Below, in pieces: positions 51,015 through 60,191 of a stretch of 64,000 nucleotides of DNA. The stretch comes from DASSKA01 sp963839365 (GTDB lineage Bacteria; Actinomycetota; Actinomycetes; Propionibacteriales; Nocardioidaceae). Every line of letters starts with the position of its first letter. The stretch's first letter is position 1. The position numbers and the translations under genes are program-made. The notes beneath the pieces were generated by a model. It worked only from the letters and a program-made list of their open reading frames with translations. It had not been told where the DNA came from and made no database searches. Location: positions 104,888 to 168,887 of the forward strand of contig CAWIUT010000007.1 in the NCBI GenBank assembly GCA_963839365.1, written 5' to 3'.

Positions 51015-51941
51015 ATGAGCACCTCCGAGCCCACCGAGCTGATGTCGCCGGAGCAGGTCGCGAGCCTGCCGACCGGGGTCGACCTGTACTACCAGACCTT
51101 CGGGGACCCCTCGGGCGCCCCGTTGCTGCTGATCATGGGCCTCGGCGGGCCGATGACCTGGTGGGACCCGCGGTTCTGCGCCCGGCTGGTCGACCGCGGC
51201 TTCTTCGTGATCCGCTACGACAACCGGGACTCCGGCCGCTCCACCCGGGTGCGGCGCCGGGTGAACCGGCGGATGATCGTGGGCTCCTTCGTCGGGGCGC
51301 GGGTGCCCACGCCGTACACCATGGCCGACCTGGCCGCCGACGGCTTCGCGCTGCTGGACCATCTCGGCATCGGCTCCGCGCACGTGGCGGGGGTGTCGAT
51401 GGGCGGCATGATCGCGCAGACGATGGCGATCGGCCGCCCCAACCGGGTCCGCTCGCTGACCTCGATCATGTCCACCACGGGGAGCCGGCGGGTCGGCTGG
51501 CAGGACCCGCGGCTGCTGCCGATGCTGCTGGCCCGGCGCGCCACCACCCGGGAGGCGTACGTCGAGTCCTCCGCCCGGTTGTGGAAGCTGATCGGTTCAC
51601 CGCTCTACCCCGACACCACCGAGTCGATCCGGGAGCGCGCCGGGGAGACCTGGGACCGCGGGGTGAGCGCGGCAGGCGTGGCCCGGCAGATGCTGGCGGT
51701 CCTCACCCAGCCCGACCGCTCCCGGGACCTGGCCAACGTGCGCGTGCCCACCCTGGTGGTGCACGGCACCTCCGACAAGATGGTGCACGTGTCGGGTGGC
51801 CGGGCCACCTCTCGGGCGGTGCCCGGCTCGGAGCTGCTGCTGGTGCCGGGGATGGGGCACGACATCCCGGTGCCGCTGCACGACACGTTCGCCGACGCCA
51901 TCGAGCGGGTGGCCTCCCGGCGCTCCCCCCACCCGGGCTGA
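51015..51941 (+). CDS. Alpha/beta-fold hydrolase
   Basis: A 308-aa hydrolase with LLLIMGLGGPMTWWDPRFC, RYDNRDSGRSTRV, the nucleophile Ser in GVSMGGMIAQTMA, Asp in VHGTSDKMVHVSGG and His in GMGHDIPVPLHD. It resembles the peroxidase/aclacinomycin-esterase-like clade. ATG at 51015 follows GGGAGAT. Substrate unknown. It shares a divergent region with a lipase, so joint control is possible. Confidence 0.88.
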   Translation: MSTSEPTELMSPEQVASLPTGVDLYYQTFGDPSGAPLLLIMGLGGPMTWWDPRFCARLVDRGFFVIRYDNRDSGRSTRVRRRVNRRMIVGSFVGARVPTPYTMADLAADGFALLDHLGIGSAHVAGVSMGGMIAQTMAIGRPNRVRSLTSIMSTTGSRRVGWQDPRLLPMLLARRATTREAYVESSARLWKLIGSPLYPDTTESIRERAGETWDRGVSAAGVARQMLAVLTQPDRSRDLANVRVPTLVVHGTSDKMVHVSGGRATSRAVPGSELLLVPGMGHDIPVPLHDTFADAIERVASRRSPHPG

Positions 51942-51962
51942 GGCGCGCGGGGGCGGGGCGCC

Positions 51963-53657
51963 CTACGACTTCTTCGCCGGGCCGCTCCTGCGCGTGGCCG
52001 CCGTCGACGCGGTGCCGGCCCGGGTGGTGCGGCTGGTCCGTGTCTTGCGAGGCGCACCGGCAGCGGGCTTGGCCGCCTTCGTCGCGGACTGCTTCGGGGT
52101 CTTCTTCGGGGTCTGCTTCGGGGTCTGCTTCGGGGTCTTCTTCGTGGCTGCCTTCTCGGTCGCCTTCGCCCCGGGCGCCTGTGCCGCCGCCGCGGCACGG
52201 CCGGGCTGCGCCGGCAGCAGCCCGAGCAGCTCGCTGACCGCGTCCTCGAGGTAGCCGATCAGGTTCCACACGTCCGGAACCATCTCTCGGCAGGCGATCA
52301 GCCCGAAGTCCAGCGAGCCGTCGTAGGAGAACAGCGTGATGTTCAGCCCGCCGGTCATGTCGGTGACCGCGGAGACCGGATAGATGCCCTCCACCTTCGC
52401 GCCCGCGATGTACAGCGGGACCTGCGGCCCCGGCACGTTGGACACGAACAGGTTGAACGGCACCCCGGGCACGGTGGCCAGCTTGAACAGCGCGCGGGCC
52501 GCCAGCCCGGACAGCGCCGTCGGGATCAGGGTGGACATGTCCTGCAGCAGGGTCGCCGGCACCGCCTCGAAGTGCCGCTTGGCCTCCGCCATCGAGCCGC
52601 GCATGAACTCGGTGCGCTCCTGCGGGTCGCCGATGTGCGTGGGCAGCTCGGCCAGCATCACCGACACCTTGTTGCGGTCCGGGATGTCCTCGTTGCGGAT
52701 GGACACCGGCACCGCGACCACCAGCGGCCGGCTGGGCAGCGCGTCGTGGTCGAGCAGCCAGCGTCGCAGCGCCAACGCGGTCAAGGACATCACCACGTCG
52801 TTGACGGTCATGCCGAAGTGGTTCTTGATCCGCTTGACGTCCTCCAGCGGAACCGAGCCGAACGAGAACCGGCGGTGCGGGGTGATCTGCCCGTTCAGCG
52901 GGGTGCGGGGGGCGTGCAGGTCGCGGCGGCCGGGGTCCGCACCGCCCTGGCCGAGCGTCCGGCCGACCAGCCCGGCGGCCTCGCTGAGCAGCCGCACGCC
53001 GGGAAAGTTCGTGGCACCGGGGATCTGGTCGACGTACTCCAGCGACTTCGGCACCGTGCGCGCCAGCTCCAGCGGCGTCCTCCCCATCGACACCAGGCCG
53101 CGGCGCACCAGATCCACGGTGGACGGCAGCGCGCGGGGCACGAACGGCTCCGGCTCCGGCTCGACCGACCGCGGCTCGGGGGTGACGTCCATGATCGTCT
53201 CCAGGATCTCCGCGCCGGTGACCCCGTCGATGGCGGAGTGGTGGATCTTGGAGTAGAACGCGACCTTGCCGTCCTCGAGGCCGGAGATCACGTAGGCCTC
53301 CCACAGCGGCCGGGTGCGGTCCAGCGGCCGGGCGTGGATACGCGCGACCTGCTCGCCGAGCTGTTGCCGGGTGCCCGGCGAGGGCAGCGCCAGCTCGCGC
53401 AGGTGGAACTCGAGGTCGAAGTGCGGGTCGTCGACCCAGTACGGCAGGCCCAGCCCGAACGGCGCGCTGACCAGCCGCTGCCGCAGCGGCGGGGACAGGT
53501 GCAGCCGCGGCTCGTAGATCGCCCGCACCGAGTCCAGGGACCACTCCCCGCGCGGGGCGGTCGAGGGGTCCAGGATGATCAGGCTGCCGACGTGCCCGAC
53601 CGTGGTCGGGGACTCGACGTTGAGGAACTGGGCATCGAGGGACGTCAGCTGGCGCAT
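51963..53657 (-). CDS. WS/DGAT acyltransferase with Lys/Thr-rich tail
   Basis: A 564-aa enzyme of the wax ester synthase/diacylglycerol acyltransferase family. The catalytic motif HHSAIDG (His139-His140, Asp144) and PLWEAYVISGLEDGKVAFYS precede it; VVMSLTALALRRWL and NVPGPQVPLYIAGAKVEGIY are the later conserved parts. It makes storage triacylglycerol or wax esters from acyl-CoA. After residue 485 or so a tail of Ala/Lys/Pro/Thr includes TPKQ repeats and ends GPAKKS, like histone H1, which is unusual for the family. Confidence 0.93.
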   Translation of the reverse strand: MRQLTSLDAQFLNVESPTTVGHVGSLIILDPSTAPRGEWSLDSVRAIYEPRLHLSPPLRQRLVSAPFGLGLPYWVDDPHFDLEFHLRELALPSPGTRQQLGEQVARIHARPLDRTRPLWEAYVISGLEDGKVAFYSKIHHSAIDGVTGAEILETIMDVTPEPRSVEPEPEPFVPRALPSTVDLVRRGLVSMGRTPLELARTVPKSLEYVDQIPGATNFPGVRLLSEAAGLVGRTLGQGGADPGRRDLHAPRTPLNGQITPHRRFSFGSVPLEDVKRIKNHFGMTVNDVVMSLTALALRRWLLDHDALPSRPLVVAVPVSIRNEDIPDRNKVSVMLAELPTHIGDPQERTEFMRGSMAEAKRHFEAVPATLLQDMSTLIPTALSGLAARALFKLATVPGVPFNLFVSNVPGPQVPLYIAGAKVEGIYPVSAVTDMTGGLNITLFSYDGSLDFGLIACREMVPDVWNLIGYLEDAVSELLGLLPAQPGRAAAAAQAPGAKATEKAATKKTPKQTPKQTPKKTPKQSATKAAKPAAGAPRKTRTSRTTRAGTASTAATRRSGPAKKS

Positions 53658-53724
53658 ACCCCAGTCTTACCCCACCGGTAGCGACCGATGCCGGACCTGC
53701 TTGGAGACCCTAGGGTGGGGCGCC

Positions 53725-54402
53725 ATGGAGTACGTCGAGGTGGCGCGCGCCCGCACCCCGCGCGGGGAGATCGTGCTCCGGGAGCGGCGCGCCCCGGACG
53801 GCTCGGCCCCCGCCGTCCTCGAGCTGCGGGTCAACGGGGTGTTCGTGATGGACACCCAGGAGACCGGCAGCGAGAAGGCGTTGGCCCAGGCGGCGCTCGC
53901 CCACGTGCACCAGCCCCGCGCGGTGCTGGTCGGCGGGCTCGGGCTCGGCTTCACCGCCCACGAGGTGCTCGCCGCCGAGGGCGTGGAGAAGGTGGTGGTC
54001 GTCGAGATCGAGGACGACCTGGTGCGGTGGATGCGTGACGGCACGGTGCCGCACGGCCCGTCGTACCTCGCCGACGAGCGACTGAGTGTGGTGACCGCGG
54101 ACATCGCGATGGTGATGGGCGAGGCCACGCCCGGCTCGTACGACCTGGTGCTCCTCGACATCGACAACGGACCCGGCCAGCTGGTGCACGACCACAACCG
54201 GCAGGTGTACCAGGCGCCGTTCCTCGGGCAGGTCCGCGACGCGCTGCGCGGCGGCGGGGCCCTGGCCTGCTGGTCGGCGGCGGAGGCCGCGGGACTCCAG
54301 CAGGCTCTGGAGGAGGTGTTCGGCAACGCGACCGCGGTCCCGCACGAGGTGAGCCTGCAGGGCCGCGAGGAGCGCTACTGGCTGTACCTGTCCCGGCGTT
54401 GA
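53725..54402 (+). CDS. Spermidine synthase-like methyltransferase-fold protein
   Basis: A 225-aa Rossmann-fold protein: VLVGGLGLGFTAHEVLAAEG (the GGG-like nucleotide loop), KVVVVEIEDDLVRWM (acidic ribose-binding residue) and SYDLVLLDIDNGPGQLVHD (DxDNGP catalytic-like motif). This is the short spermidine synthase-like family of actinobacteria; aminopropyl transfer is unproven. ATG at 53725. It precedes fumC by 25 bp, so they are probably co-transcribed. Confidence 0.85.
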   Translation: MEYVEVARARTPRGEIVLRERRAPDGSAPAVLELRVNGVFVMDTQETGSEKALAQAALAHVHQPRAVLVGGLGLGFTAHEVLAAEGVEKVVVVEIEDDLVRWMRDGTVPHGPSYLADERLSVVTADIAMVMGEATPGSYDLVLLDIDNGPGQLVHDHNRQVYQAPFLGQVRDALRGGGALACWSAAEAAGLQQALEEVFGNATAVPHEVSLQGREERYWLYLSRR

Positions 54403-54427
54403 GGCGGCCACCGAGTAGCCTCCAGCC

Positions 54428-55810
54428 ATGGCTGACTTCCGCATCGAGCACGACAGCATGGGCGAGGTCAAGGTGCCCTCCGACGCCTTGTGGCGGGCCC
54501 AGACCCAGCGCGCCGTGGAGAACTTCCCGATCAGTGGCACCGGCCTGGAGGCCGAGCACATCAAGGCGATGGCCCGGACCAAGGCCGCGGCTGCGAAGGT
54601 GAACGCCGAGCTCGGCGTGATCTCCGGCGAGATGGCCGGCGCGATCCGCGAGGCCGCGGCCCAGATCGTCGAGGGCGAGCACCTCGACCACTTCCCGATC
54701 GACATCTTCCAGACCGGCTCCGGCACCTCCTCGAACATGAACATGAACGAGGTACTGGCCACCTTGGCCCAGCGGGCCGGCGTCGAGTGCCACCCCAACG
54801 ACCACGTGAACGCCAGCCAGTCCAGCAACGACACCTTCCCCACCTCGATCCACGTCGCCGCCGCGCTGGCCACCACCCAGCAGCTGATGCCGGCGCTGGA
54901 GCACCTGGCCACGGCGCTGGAGGCGAAAGCCGAGGAGTTCGCCCACGTGGTGAAGTCCGGCCGCACCCACCTGATGGACGCGACGCCGGTGATGCTCGGC
55001 CAGGAGTTCGGCGGCTACGCCGCCGCGGTGCGCTACGGCGTCGAGCGGCTGCAGGCCAGCCTGCCGCGGGTGGCCGAGCTGCCGCTGGGGGGCACCGCAG
55101 TGGGCACCGGGATCAACACCCCGGCCGGCTTCGCCGAGAAGGTGATCGCCGAGCTCGCGCGGAGCACCGGGCTGCCGTTCAGCGAGGCCCGCAACCACTT
55201 CGAGGCGCAGGGCGGCCGGGACGGCCTGGTGGAGCTGTCGGGTCAGCTGAAGACCATCGCCGTCGGGCTGACCAAGCTGTGCAACGACCTGCGCTGGATG
55301 TCTTCCGGACCGCGGACCGGCCTGGCGGAGATCAACCTGCCCGACCTGCAGCCGGGGTCGAGCATCATGCCGGGCAAGGTGAACCCGGTGCTGCCCGAGG
55401 CCACCTTGATGGTGTGCGCGCAGGTGATCGGCAACGACACCACGATCAGCGTGTGCGGTGCGGCCGGCAACTTCGAGCTGAACGTGATGATGCCGGCGCT
55501 GGCCCGCAACCTGCTCGAGTCGATCCGGCTGCTGTCCACCAGCACTCGGCTGCTCGCCGACCGCTGCATCGCCGGGATCACCGCCAACGAGGAGCGGATG
55601 CGCGGCTACGCCGAGTCCTCCCCCTCGGTGGTCACCCCGCTCAACCGCTACATCGGCTACGAGAACGCCGCCAAGGTGGCCAAGAAGTCCCTGGCCGAGG
55701 AGAAGACCATCAAGCAGGTGGTCCTGGAGATGGGGTACGTCGAACGCGGTGACCTCACCGAGGAGCAGCTCGACCAGGCGCTCGACGTGGCCGGGATGAC
55801 CCACCCCTGA
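54428..55810 (+). CDS. fumC: Fumarate hydratase, class II
   Basis: A 460-aa fumarase C-type enzyme with TGSGTSSNMNMNEVLA, ECHPNDHVNASQSSNDTFPT, SGRTHLMDATPVMLGQEFGG and the signature loop GSSIMPGKVNP. The active His and Ser are present. It converts fumarate and malate in the TCA cycle and needs no iron-sulfur cluster. Full length, with an ATG start. Confidence 0.96.
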   Translation: MADFRIEHDSMGEVKVPSDALWRAQTQRAVENFPISGTGLEAEHIKAMARTKAAAAKVNAELGVISGEMAGAIREAAAQIVEGEHLDHFPIDIFQTGSGTSSNMNMNEVLATLAQRAGVECHPNDHVNASQSSNDTFPTSIHVAAALATTQQLMPALEHLATALEAKAEEFAHVVKSGRTHLMDATPVMLGQEFGGYAAAVRYGVERLQASLPRVAELPLGGTAVGTGINTPAGFAEKVIAELARSTGLPFSEARNHFEAQGGRDGLVELSGQLKTIAVGLTKLCNDLRWMSSGPRTGLAEINLPDLQPGSSIMPGKVNPVLPEATLMVCAQVIGNDTTISVCGAAGNFELNVMMPALARNLLESIRLLSTSTRLLADRCIAGITANEERMRGYAESSPSVVTPLNRYIGYENAAKVAKKSLAEEKTIKQVVLEMGYVERGDLTEEQLDQALDVAGMTHP

Positions 55811-55829
55811 CGGCCAGGCCTGACGCCCA

Positions 55830-55861
55830 GGCTCATCCCTGGCTCATCCCTGGCTCATCCC
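55830..55861 (+). repeat. Three 11-bp tandem repeats downstream of fumC
   Basis: GGCTCATCCCT occurs twice exactly and a third time as GGCTCATCCC. Microsatellite-like noncoding repeat. The rest of 55811-56075 shows no gene. Confidence 0.7.
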
Positions 55862-56075
55862 GGCACGAGCGGCAGCGCTCCGCGGGGAACGTGCTCCTTT
55901 CCACACGAACCCGATGTTTGGGGTGCCCGCAGCGGTGGGTACGAGGGTCAGTGCACGGCAGGACGAACGGCAGGGCGAGGGACACCAGACGACACAGACC
56001 AGACGAGGCAGACCAGGGACGAAGCTGGCTGGAGGGAGCCCGGCGACGGACGGCGTTCAGGGGCTGGTGCCGTGA

Positions 56076-56807
56076 TCAGTACCAGTTGTAGGCCATCTCA
56101 TGGCTCCACGCCCCGCAGGGCGTGCCGTAGGAGCTGCGGATGTACTGCAGGCCCCACCGGATCTGGGTCGCGGCGTCGTTGAGCCAGTCGGACCCCGCGC
56201 TCGCCATCTTGGACCCGGGCAACGCCTGCGGGATGCCATAGGCGTCCGAGGTGGGGTTGTCGGCGTGGACGTTCCAGCCGCTCTCCTTGGTGTAGAGCTC
56301 GTCGAGACAGGTGAACTCGGACTCGGAGAAGCCGAACTGGGGTAGCAGCGCCTTGGCGATCGTGCGCGGATCCTGGCTGGCCAGGTCCTCGGTGTGGGTG
56401 ACCTGCCCGCCGGACTGCTGGCTCAGCGTCGACTCCTTGGTGGGGTCGAGCGGCGGTCGGGTCGCCGAACGGGAGGTGGTGTCCAGCTGGCCGCGCAGCC
56501 CGCTGTCGGCGACCGTGACCTCGCGCTGACGGTCCGCACTGGCGGACGCCTGCGCCGAGCGTCCGGCCGGCGGGTTGTTCGCCCGGTTGTTCGCCGGGGA
56601 CAGCGACGCCGAGGTCGACGCAGACGCCAGGGACGGAGTCGCTCCCGCGGGTGTCGCTTGGTCGAGCGCGATTCCGGAGCCCACCGCGACCCCGGTGGCG
56701 GCAACCGCGACGCCGGAGAACACGACGGTCTTGCGGATGCCCTTCTTCAGCGCAGGCTCGGGTGGTGCGTCCCGGTGCCTCGGGACGTACTTCTCTCGGC
56801 GTGGCAC
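56076..56807 (-). CDS. Secreted lytic transglycosylase-like (SLT) protein
   Basis: A 243-aa protein with a basic start (PRREKYVPRHRDAPPEPALK), one membrane/signal segment (KTVVFSGVAVAATGVAVGSG), a Ser/Ala/Asn-rich linker and a C-terminal SLT-type domain: FTCLDELYTKESGWNVHADN, where the Glu is the likely acid, YGIPQALPGSKMA and RWGLQYIRSSYGTPCGAW. It probably cleaves or remodels peptidoglycan. GTG at 56807 follows GAGGG; an ATG further up at 56879 would give a longer leader-like start. Confidence 0.85.
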   Translation of the reverse strand: MPRREKYVPRHRDAPPEPALKKGIRKTVVFSGVAVAATGVAVGSGIALDQATPAGATPSLASASTSASLSPANNRANNPPAGRSAQASASADRQREVTVADSGLRGQLDTTSRSATRPPLDPTKESTLSQQSGGQVTHTEDLASQDPRTIAKALLPQFGFSESEFTCLDELYTKESGWNVHADNPTSDAYGIPQALPGSKMASAGSDWLNDAATQIRWGLQYIRSSYGTPCGAWSHEMAYNWY

Positions 56808-56843
56808 AGACGCCCTCGCAACGGCTTGACGACAGGGACAAGA

Positions 56844-56870
56844 CCCGCAAATCGTGCGGGCAAATCGCAC
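56844..56870 (-). promoter_or_regulatory. Alternative hairpins in transglycosylase leader
   Basis: CCCGCA/TGCGGG (56844-56849 and 56855-56860) and GTGCG/CGCAC (56854-56858 and 56866-56870) share TGCGG and so exclude each other. The motif CGATTTGC recurs nearby on the minus strand. They may form a switching leader RNA, or be chance. Confidence 0.4.
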
Positions 56871-57008
56871 GGCAGGCACCCACTCTGTACGAACCGTTCG
56901 TCAGGCGCAAATCGAACAGGTGGTCACGAACCGATAACACCATTCCTGCCCAGACCGGCCTAGACCATCCGGATCAGTGCAGATGCCACCGACGGGCTAC
57001 ACACCCGG

Positions 57009-58313
57009 TCAAACCGTGACATTCTCCAGCATCTCGGTGACCAGCGCGGCGATCGGCGAGCGTTCGGAGCGGGTCAGCGTGACGTGCGCGAAGAGCGGGT
57101 GACCCTTGAGCCGCTCGACCACGGCGACCACGCCGTCGTGACGGCCGACGCGCAGGTTGTCCCGCTGCGCCACGTCGTGGGTGAGCACGACCTTGGAGTT
57201 CGCCCCGATCCGGGACAGCACGGTGAGCAGCACGTTGCGCTCCAGCGACTGCGCCTCGTCGACGACCACGTAGGAGTCGTGCAGCGACCGGCCCCGGATG
57301 TGGGTCAGCGGCAGCACCTCGAGCATCCCGCGGGCGAGCACCTCTTCGATGACCTCCGGCGAGGTCAGCGCGCCGAGGGTGTCGAACACCGCCTGCGCCC
57401 AGGGGGACATCTTCTCCGACTCGCTGCCGGGCAGGTAGCCGAGCTCCTGGCCGCCGACGGCGTACAGCGGCCGGAACACCACCACCTTCTTGTGCTGGCC
57501 ACGCTCGAGCACCGCCTCCAGGCCGGCGCACAGCGCGAGCGCGGACTTGCCGGTGCCGGCCCGGCCACCCATCGAGACGATGCCGACCTCGGGGTCGAGC
57601 AGCAGCTCGAGGGCGATCCGCTGCTCCGCGGAGCGGCCGCGGATCCCGAACGCCTCCCGGTCCCCGCGCACCAGGTGCACCCGCTTGTCGGCGCCCACGC
57701 GGCCCAGCGCACTGCCCCGCTCGGAGAGCAGCACCAGTCCGGTATGACAGGGTAGGTCACGGGCCGCCTCGTGGTCGGCCGTGCCCTCGTCGTACAGCAC
57801 GTCGAGCAGGTCGGCTCCGACCTCGAGCTCGGCCATGCCGGTCCAGCCGGACTCGACCGCCAGCTCGGCGCGGTACTCCTCGGCGTCGATGCCGACGGCG
57901 GAGGCCTTGACCCGCATCGGCAGGTCCTTGGACACCAGCGTGACCCGGTGCCCCTCCTGGGCCAGGTTCGCCGCCACTGCGAGGATCCGGCTGTCGTTGT
58001 CGCCGAGCCGGAAGCCGGACGGGAGCGCGCCGGGGTCGGTGTGGTTCAGCTCGACCCGGACGGTGCCACCGGCCTCGCCGACCGGCACCGGCTCGTCGAG
58101 ACGGCCGTGCCGGACCCGCAGCTCGTCGAGCAGCCGCAGCGCCGAGCGGGCGAAGTAGCCCAGCTCCGGGTGGTGCCGCTTGCCCTCCAGCTCGGTGATC
58201 ACGACGACGGGGACGACCACGTCATGCTCGTGGAACCGGCCCAGGGCGCCGGGGTCGGCCAGCAACACGCTGGTGTCGAGCACGTAGGTCCGAGTGGAGT
58301 GGGTTGCAGGCAC
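57009..58313 (-). CDS. phoH2: PIN-PhoH fusion RNA helicase/nuclease
   Basis: A 434-aa protein. Residues 8-140 are a PIN domain (YVLDTSVLLADP, VVVITELEGKRHHPELG, GDNDSRILAVAANL). Residues 225-434 are PhoH with Walker A GRAGTGKSALALCAGLEA and Walker B VVVDEAQSLERN. Such PhoH2 proteins unwind and cut RNA. In mycobacteria they pair with a small upstream PhoAT antitoxin; no convincing one is seen here, although the upstream 230 bp are free. Confidence 0.93.
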   Translation of the reverse strand: MPATHSTRTYVLDTSVLLADPGALGRFHEHDVVVPVVVITELEGKRHHPELGYFARSALRLLDELRVRHGRLDEPVPVGEAGGTVRVELNHTDPGALPSGFRLGDNDSRILAVAANLAQEGHRVTLVSKDLPMRVKASAVGIDAEEYRAELAVESGWTGMAELEVGADLLDVLYDEGTADHEAARDLPCHTGLVLLSERGSALGRVGADKRVHLVRGDREAFGIRGRSAEQRIALELLLDPEVGIVSMGGRAGTGKSALALCAGLEAVLERGQHKKVVVFRPLYAVGGQELGYLPGSESEKMSPWAQAVFDTLGALTSPEVIEEVLARGMLEVLPLTHIRGRSLHDSYVVVDEAQSLERNVLLTVLSRIGANSKVVLTHDVAQRDNLRVGRHDGVVAVVERLKGHPLFAHVTLTRSERSPIAALVTEMLENVTV

Positions 58314-58549
58314 GGTACGTCCCCTCAGCGGACCGGCACGCGCACTCGGCGCCCGGCCCTGGTTGATGCGCTGGACCGGGACCGGGCCCGAAAGTCCGAG
58401 TGCGGACTCCCGGTTGGTGGTCGTGAGTTCTCACGAACGGGCCTCCCGACGCGACGGGCTTCCCCACCTGTCGCTACTGCCGAAGGTACGACGATCCAGC
58501 GGTTGGGGCACGCAGACACGCAGGTGGCGTTCCCCGGGCGGTGTGCGGC

Positions 58550-59326
58550 TCACACGCCGAAGCGACGCTCGCGGGCGGCGTAGGCGCGCAGCGCCCGCAG
58601 GAAGTCCACCCGCCGGAAGTCGGGCCAGTAGGCCTCGCAGAAGTAGAACTCGCTGTGCGCGCTCTGCCACAGCAGGAAGCCGCCGAGCCGCTGCTCGCCG
58701 GAGGTGCGGATCACCAGGTCCGGGTCCGGCTGCCCCTTGGTGTAGAGGTGCGAGGCGATGTGCTCGACGTCCAGGATCTCCGCGAGCTCCTCGATCGAGG
58801 TGCCCTTGGAGGCGTGTTCCTGCAGCAGCGAGCGTACGGCGTCGGCGATCTCCTGCCGCCCGCCGTAGCCGACCGCGATGTTGACGATCATCCCGTCCAC
58901 GTCGCCGGTCTCGTCCGCGGCCTCCTTGAGCAGGCCGGCGGTCGAGTCGGGCAGCAGGTCAAGCGCGCCCACGGGGTGCAGCCGCCAGCGGCGCGCCTCG
59001 GCCATCCCCCGGACGGTGCCCTCGATGATCCCGAGCAGCGGTTCGAGCTCCTTGGGCGGACGGCGCAGGTTGTCGGTGGACAGCAGCCACAAGGTGACCA
59101 CCTCGACGCCGACCTCCTCGCACCAGCCGAGCAGCGGCGCGATGTTGGCCGCCCCCGCCCGGTGCCCGTGAGCCGCGTCACCCCCGACCGCCTTGGCCCA
59201 GCGGCGGTTGCCGTCGAGCATGACGCCGACGTGCTTGGGCAGCTTGTCGGTGGGCAGCCGGCGGGCGAGACGGGCCTCGTAGGCCGGGTACAGCACCCGC
59301 CGAAGCCCGCTCTTCCAGTCCGCCAC
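58550..59326 (-). CDS. uppS: Isoprenyl (polyprenyl) diphosphate synthase, cis-type
   Basis: A 258-aa cis-prenyltransferase with VMLDGNRRWAKAVGGDAAHG (Asp38 active), LWLLSTDNLRRPPKEL, NIAVGYGGRQEIADAV and RTSGEQRLGGFLLWQSAHSE. In actinomycetes two paralogues often exist, one making Z,E-FPP and one decaprenyl/undecaprenyl diphosphate; which this is cannot be told. GTG at 59326 gives a typical N-terminus VADWKSGLRRVLYPAYE. It lies divergent from the TrhA gene. Confidence 0.93.
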   Translation of the reverse strand: MADWKSGLRRVLYPAYEARLARRLPTDKLPKHVGVMLDGNRRWAKAVGGDAAHGHRAGAANIAPLLGWCEEVGVEVVTLWLLSTDNLRRPPKELEPLLGIIEGTVRGMAEARRWRLHPVGALDLLPDSTAGLLKEAADETGDVDGMIVNIAVGYGGRQEIADAVRSLLQEHASKGTSIEELAEILDVEHIASHLYTKGQPDPDLVIRTSGEQRLGGFLLWQSAHSEFYFCEAYWPDFRRVDFLRALRAYAARERRFGV

Positions 59327-59390
59327 GTTTATCCACTGTACCGGGACGTTCCGGGATTGCCGCCACATCCGGACGGGTAGCGTTGACGGT

Positions 59391-60122
59391 GTGACCAGCT
59401 CCCCGGAGCCCGCTCGCTCGACCGCCGCGACGGCGGTCGAGCAGGCTGCGGCGCAGCTGGGCGGCCAGCTGGCCGAGATGTTCGCCGAGGCCAAGCCGCG
59501 GCTGCGCGGCTGGCTGCACGCAGCCGTCGCGCCGATGACGCTGGCGGCCGGGGTGATCCTGGTCGCGCTCTCCCCGACGGCGACCAGCCGGGTCGGCTCG
59601 GCGGTGTTCGCGAGCTCCGCGCTGCTGCTGTTCACGGTCTCCGCGCTGTACCACCGCGGCCACTGGTCACCGCGCATGTGGGCGGCCCTGCGCCGGTTCG
59701 ACCACGCGAACATCTTCGTGCTGATCGCCGGCAGCTACACCCCGTTCACGCTGCTGTTCCTGCACGGCACCGACCGGCTGGTGCTGCTCAGCATCGTCTG
59801 GGCCGGGGCGGTGCTGGGGGTGCTGTTCCGGGTGTTCTGGCTGGGCGCCCCGACCTGGCTCTACCTGCCGATCTACCTGGGCCTGGGCTGGGCCGCGGTG
59901 TTCTTCTTCGAGGACTTCGCGGACACCGCCCGCACAGCCGTGCTGGTGCTGCTCGCGGTCGGTGGCCTGCTCTACACCCTCGGCGCGGTGGTGTACGGCG
60001 TGAAGCGGCCCAACCCCTCCCCGCGCTGGTTCGGCTTCCACGAGGTGTTCCACTGCCTCACGGTGGCGGCGTTCGCCGCGCACTACGTGGGGCTGTCCAT
60101 CGCGACGTACTCCCTGCGCTGA
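59391..60122 (+). CDS. TrhA/hemolysin III family membrane protein
   Basis: A 243-aa protein with seven hydrophobic segments. Family residues appear as SALYHRGHWSPRMWAALRRF, FDHANIFVLIAGSYTPFTLL and the C-terminal GFHEVFHCLTVAAFAAHYVG, whose His and Asp could bind zinc as in PAQR/HlyIII proteins. GTG at 59391. The cytolytic name is historical; a role in membrane homeostasis is more likely. Confidence 0.9.
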   Translation: MTSSPEPARSTAATAVEQAAAQLGGQLAEMFAEAKPRLRGWLHAAVAPMTLAAGVILVALSPTATSRVGSAVFASSALLLFTVSALYHRGHWSPRMWAALRRFDHANIFVLIAGSYTPFTLLFLHGTDRLVLLSIVWAGAVLGVLFRVFWLGAPTWLYLPIYLGLGWAAVFFFEDFADTARTAVLVLLAVGGLLYTLGAVVYGVKRPNPSPRWFGFHEVFHCLTVAAFAAHYVGLSIATYSLR

Positions 60123-60191
60123 CCCCTGCGCCGGCTCCCTGCCCTGACGGCGACCGCGCTAGTCAGGTCCGAGGAGCTGCCCGCCCGGAGG

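Noticed and set aside
56881..57000. c-di-AMP (ydaO) riboswitch upstream of the transglycosylase
   Set aside because: Position fits, but I cannot find the conserved ydaO motifs; only short alternative stems are visible.
58222..58467. PhoAT-like antitoxin overlapping the start of phoH2
   Set aside because: An open frame exists there, but it is Pro/Arg-rich and shows no antitoxin features.
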